A stretch of DNA of 8,404 bases, from NCBI GenBank assembly GCA_014361085.1, contig JACIWG010000062.1, positions 1 to 8,404 on the forward strand, given 5' to 3'. The DNA comes from Nitrososphaeria archaeon (GTDB lineage: Archaea; Thermoproteota; Nitrososphaeria; JACIWG01). Shown piece after piece: positions 6,389-8,404 of this stretch. Positions within the stretch are counted from its first letter, which is position 1, and each line of letters starts with the position of its first letter. A program made the position numbers and the translations under genes. The notes below the pieces were generated by a model. The model was not told the origin of the DNA, did not search any database, and worked only from the letters and a program-made list of their open reading frames with translations.

Positions 6389-7407
6389 TAGAAGAATATG
6401 ATTTATGCTTCTGCGGAGACGTTTACGCAGAAGACCCTTCCAAATTATTTATTGGAGAAAGATTAGAGAAAATATTCAGTAACTGCAAAAATGTTATAGT
6501 AAATCTTGAAACACCGATTGTAGTTAATAGTAGACTTATACCGATGAACAAATATTCGGCACTAAAAACAAACATCAAGATCATTGATTTTCTCAAAAAA
6601 ATTGGAGTAAAAGCAGTATCATTGGCAAACAATCATATAATGGATTATGGAGATAGTGCAGCAAAATTCACTAAAAATGCACTGTCAAGGGAAAGGATAA
6701 AAAGTTACGGCTATGGAGTTTCAAGAAGTGAAGCTTTTCAACCATGCATGCTAGAAGTCGATGGAAAAAAGGTTGGAATAATAGGGTTTACAACAACATT
6801 TGTGTCTGAAGCATTAAGTAAAGATGATAAGCCAGGGGTAGCGGGAATTAGAATAATAACGAGAGTGGAAATAGATCCGAGAGAAATATTGGAGGAGCCT
6901 GCGGCACCATATATTGTTAAAGGGGAAGTATTAAATAACGATTTAACCTTCTTAGAAAAAATTTTGAAGGCGGCAAGGAAAGAATGTGATTATCTTGTTT
7001 TACAACCTCATTGGGGTGTTGGTTTAGCACCATACAATAAAATTGTTTTAGATTACGTCAAAACGTTAGCAAGACATTCAATAGACGTGGGCGCCGAACT
7101 TATTGTTGGAGGACACCCACACACATTCCAACCTATAGAGGTTTATAAGGGAAAACCTATCTTCTATAGCTTGGGGAACCTCATATTTTATCCGATAATG
7201 CATGAAATGGAAAATTTGGGTATAGTTTTATGCATAAACTTAAAAGAGAAAAAAGCAGATATCCTCTTTGTTGAACAAAAGGATAATAATATAGAAGTTG
7301 TAGATAAAATTAAAAATAGGCCTGAAATTCAATACTTTTATTACATGGCATTAAGGAATGGGATAAAATTAGGGGAGAATGATACGTTCTTCGAACTAAA
7401 TATTTAA
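6376..7407 (+). CDS. CapA/PgsA family (poly-gamma-glutamate-associated) protein
   Basis: A member of the CapA family, which has a metallophosphoesterase-like fold and is named for the poly-gamma-glutamate capsule protein CapA/PgsA. In 343 aa the family motifs appear in order: FCGDV (12-16), VNLETP (42-47), SLANNHIMDYG (82-92), QPHWG (210-214), GGHPH (245-249) and YSLGNLIF (264-271). These supply the Asp, Asn and His residues expected at a metal site. Unlike Bacillus PgsA it has no membrane anchor or signal peptide, so it probably works in the cytosol, and no other capsule-synthesis genes are nearby. ATG 6376 overlaps the dipeptidase gene by 13 bp (GTG 6379 is an alternative), implying co-transcription. 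Whether it makes, cuts or binds gamma-glutamyl material is not known; some family members may be hydrolases. Confidence 0.88.
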   Translation: MVQVIEEYDLCFCGDVYAEDPSKLFIGERLEKIFSNCKNVIVNLETPIVVNSRLIPMNKYSALKTNIKIIDFLKKIGVKAVSLANNHIMDYGDSAAKFTKNALSRERIKSYGYGVSRSEAFQPCMLEVDGKKVGIIGFTTTFVSEALSKDDKPGVAGIRIITRVEIDPREILEEPAAPYIVKGEVLNNDLTFLEKILKAARKECDYLVLQPHWGVGLAPYNKIVLDYVKTLARHSIDVGAELIVGGHPHTFQPIEVYKGKPIFYSLGNLIFYPIMHEMENLGIVLCINLKEKKADILFVEQKDNNIEVVDKIKNRPEIQYFYYMALRNGIKLGENDTFFELNI

Positions 7408-7424
7408 ATAATTTTTAACTTTAT

Positions 7425-7444
7425 AAAAAATTATAAAATTTTTT
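7425..7444 (+). terminator. A/T hairpin ending in T6 after the CapA-family gene
   Basis: AAAAAATT (7425-7432) and AATTTTTT (7437-7444) form a perfect 8-bp inverted repeat around ATAA, ending in T6, 18 nt past the stop codon. The all-A/T stem is weak, but the T-run suits archaeal termination. Confidence 0.45.
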
Positions 7445-7477
7445 GAAATTATTTTGAGATTGTTGCGATTAGGATAT

Positions 7478-7492
7478 AATAAAGTTTAAATA
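7478..7492 (+). promoter_or_regulatory. Leaderless promoter (BRE plus TATA) for the binding protein
   Basis: TTTAAATA at 7485-7492 is preceded by a purine-rich ATAAAG that could serve as the TFB recognition element. The first T of the TATA box is 31 nt before ATG 7516, exactly the spacing at the dipeptidase promoter, so a leaderless mRNA is expected. Bases 7408-7515 otherwise hold only A/T-rich spacer and the terminator. Confidence 0.7.
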
Positions 7493-7515
7493 ATCAACTT
7501 TCTGAACTTTCTGGA

Positions 7516-8404
7516 ATGCAGAAACAAAAACAATATGGAATAATAGCCACAATTTCGCTACTCATAATACTTACAGCATCACTAGCATCACAGGCTTTAA
7601 CCCAGCCAAAAGTTGGAGGACAAATTGTAGTCGGACTTGCAGCTGAACCAAAGGTTATTGACCCAACAACAGGTGCATGGCACGCATCCTTCGTTGCAGC
7701 ACAGATATTCGACTCACTCCTAAATACAGATACGAAACTGAACATTATACCAAGCCTTGCAGAATCTTGGAAAATTTTAGAAAACGAAAACGCATACGTT
7801 TTTAACTTACGCAAGGGAGTAACATGGCATGATGGAAAACCTTTTGGACCAGAAGATGTCAAATTCTCTTTCGAAAATATAATTTCAAAGTATGACATAT
7901 TTGGTGCAGCATATTTTAAGAACGCAAAGGTCGAAATATTAAATGAAACAGCCGTCAAATTAAAACTTGAGCAACTTCTTCCTGCAGTACAATTAACTCT
8001 GTTAGCTTCAGTTGATACAGCGATTGTTCCAAAACATATTTTAGAAGGACAAGATTTCGAAAAGAGCGAGTTCAGGACAAAACCTATAGGTACTGGACCA
8101 TTCATATTCAAGGAATGGGTAAAAGGCAGCCACATACTATTAGAAAGGAACCCTAACTATTGGGACAAGGGTAAGCCTTACCTCGAAAAGATTATCATTA
8201 GATTTATAACAGACCCCATGACAATGGTTTCAGCACTTGAAACAGGTGAAGTAAATTATGTGTTTAGAGGCCTACCTTACGAGGCTGCTGCAAAACTTGG
8301 TACTAACCCCAACCTTGAAGTAATAGCACACACAAGACCACCTTATAAGATGACGTTACAAATTAATACAAATCATACAATATTAAAGAACGTTGACGTC
8401 AGGA
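7516..8404 (+). CDS. Peptide-binding protein of ABC importer (SBP family 5), N-terminal part
   Basis: The extracellular solute-binding protein of a DppA/OppA-type importer. About 296 codons are present and the frame runs off the right edge; family members usually have 500-600 residues, so roughly half is seen. MQKQKQYG followed by a hydrophobic run at about 8-27 (IIATISLLIILTASLASQA) is a signal peptide, with no lipobox cysteine. The mature part begins GGQIVVGLAAEP. The family 5 signature lies at about 79-116: PSLAESWK, then YVFNLRKGVTWHDGKPF and EDVKFSFE. GTGPF, ILLERNPNYWDKGKPYLEKI and ALETGEVNY follow in the usual order. ATG 7516 is fixed by the TATA box 31 nt upstream. It very probably serves DppBCDF next door; its separate promoter would allow it to be made in excess over the membrane parts. 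The family also binds sugars in some archaea, so the ligand is open. Confidence 0.92.
   Translation, partial: MQKQKQYGIIATISLLIILTASLASQALTQPKVGGQIVVGLAAEPKVIDPTTGAWHASFVAAQIFDSLLNTDTKLNIIPSLAESWKILENENAYVFNLRKGVTWHDGKPFGPEDVKFSFENIISKYDIFGAAYFKNAKVEILNETAVKLKLEQLLPAVQLTLLASVDTAIVPKHILEGQDFEKSEFRTKPIGTGPFIFKEWVKGSHILLERNPNYWDKGKPYLEKIIIRFITDPMTMVSALETGEVNYVFRGLPYEAAAKLGTNPNLEVIAHTRPPYKMTLQINTNHTILKNVDVR

Noticed and set aside
6982..7407. CapA-family gene as part of a capsule-synthesis locus
   Set aside because: No PgsB/CapB ligase, PgsC or other capsule gene is present in the window, and the protein has no membrane anchor.
7494..8135. A 213-codon open frame on the - strand opposite the binding-protein gene
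   Set aside because: The + strand here encodes a clear family 5 binding protein with signal peptide and promoter; the antisense frame shows no domain and runs into that promoter.
1..8404. tRNA or rRNA genes, CRISPR arrays, insertion sequences, long direct repeats
   Set aside because: Reading both strands by eye showed no repeat-spacer pattern, transposase sequence or tRNA-like cloverleaf; short A/T-rich repeats are explained by base composition.

Overview
This AT-rich window looks archaeal, most likely from a thermophilic member of the Thermoproteota or a related lineage; no species can be named. Three things point that way. Two gene starts (5177 and 7516) each have a TATA box beginning exactly 31 nt upstream, the geometry of archaeal leaderless transcription. 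Genes inside the transport operon instead carry strong GGTGA-type Shine-Dalgarno sites and TTG starts. Arginine is written mostly as AGA/AGG and isoleucine often as ATA.

Layout: the left edge holds the end of a small AbrB-like protein (+ strand), which converges on a ferredoxin gene (- strand, 316-501). The ferredoxin diverges from a long rightward block. That block begins with an Asp/Glu/hydantoin-racemase-family enzyme (613-1350) and runs straight into four components of a peptide-type ABC importer: permeases DppB and DppC and ATPases DppD and DppF (1366-5120). A second unit, with its own leaderless promoter, encodes an M19-type dipeptidase (5177-6388) overlapped by 13 bp by a CapA/PgsA-family protein (6376-7407). 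A third promoter drives a family 5 peptide-binding protein (7516 onward), which is cut by the right edge.

How it may work: the secreted binding protein would capture a peptide-like solute, DppBCDF would import it, and the cytosolic dipeptidase would cleave it. M19 enzymes tolerate D-residues at the dipeptide C-terminus. The racemase-family enzyme could then return D-amino acids, or a related chiral product, to metabolism. The CapA homologue belongs to a family linked to poly-gamma-glutamate, so gamma-glutamyl or D-amino-acid peptides are a reasonable substrate guess. The individual family assignments are well supported; the combined pathway is inference. No RNA genes, mobile elements or CRISPR arrays were seen, and no gene-free stretch exceeds 300 bases.
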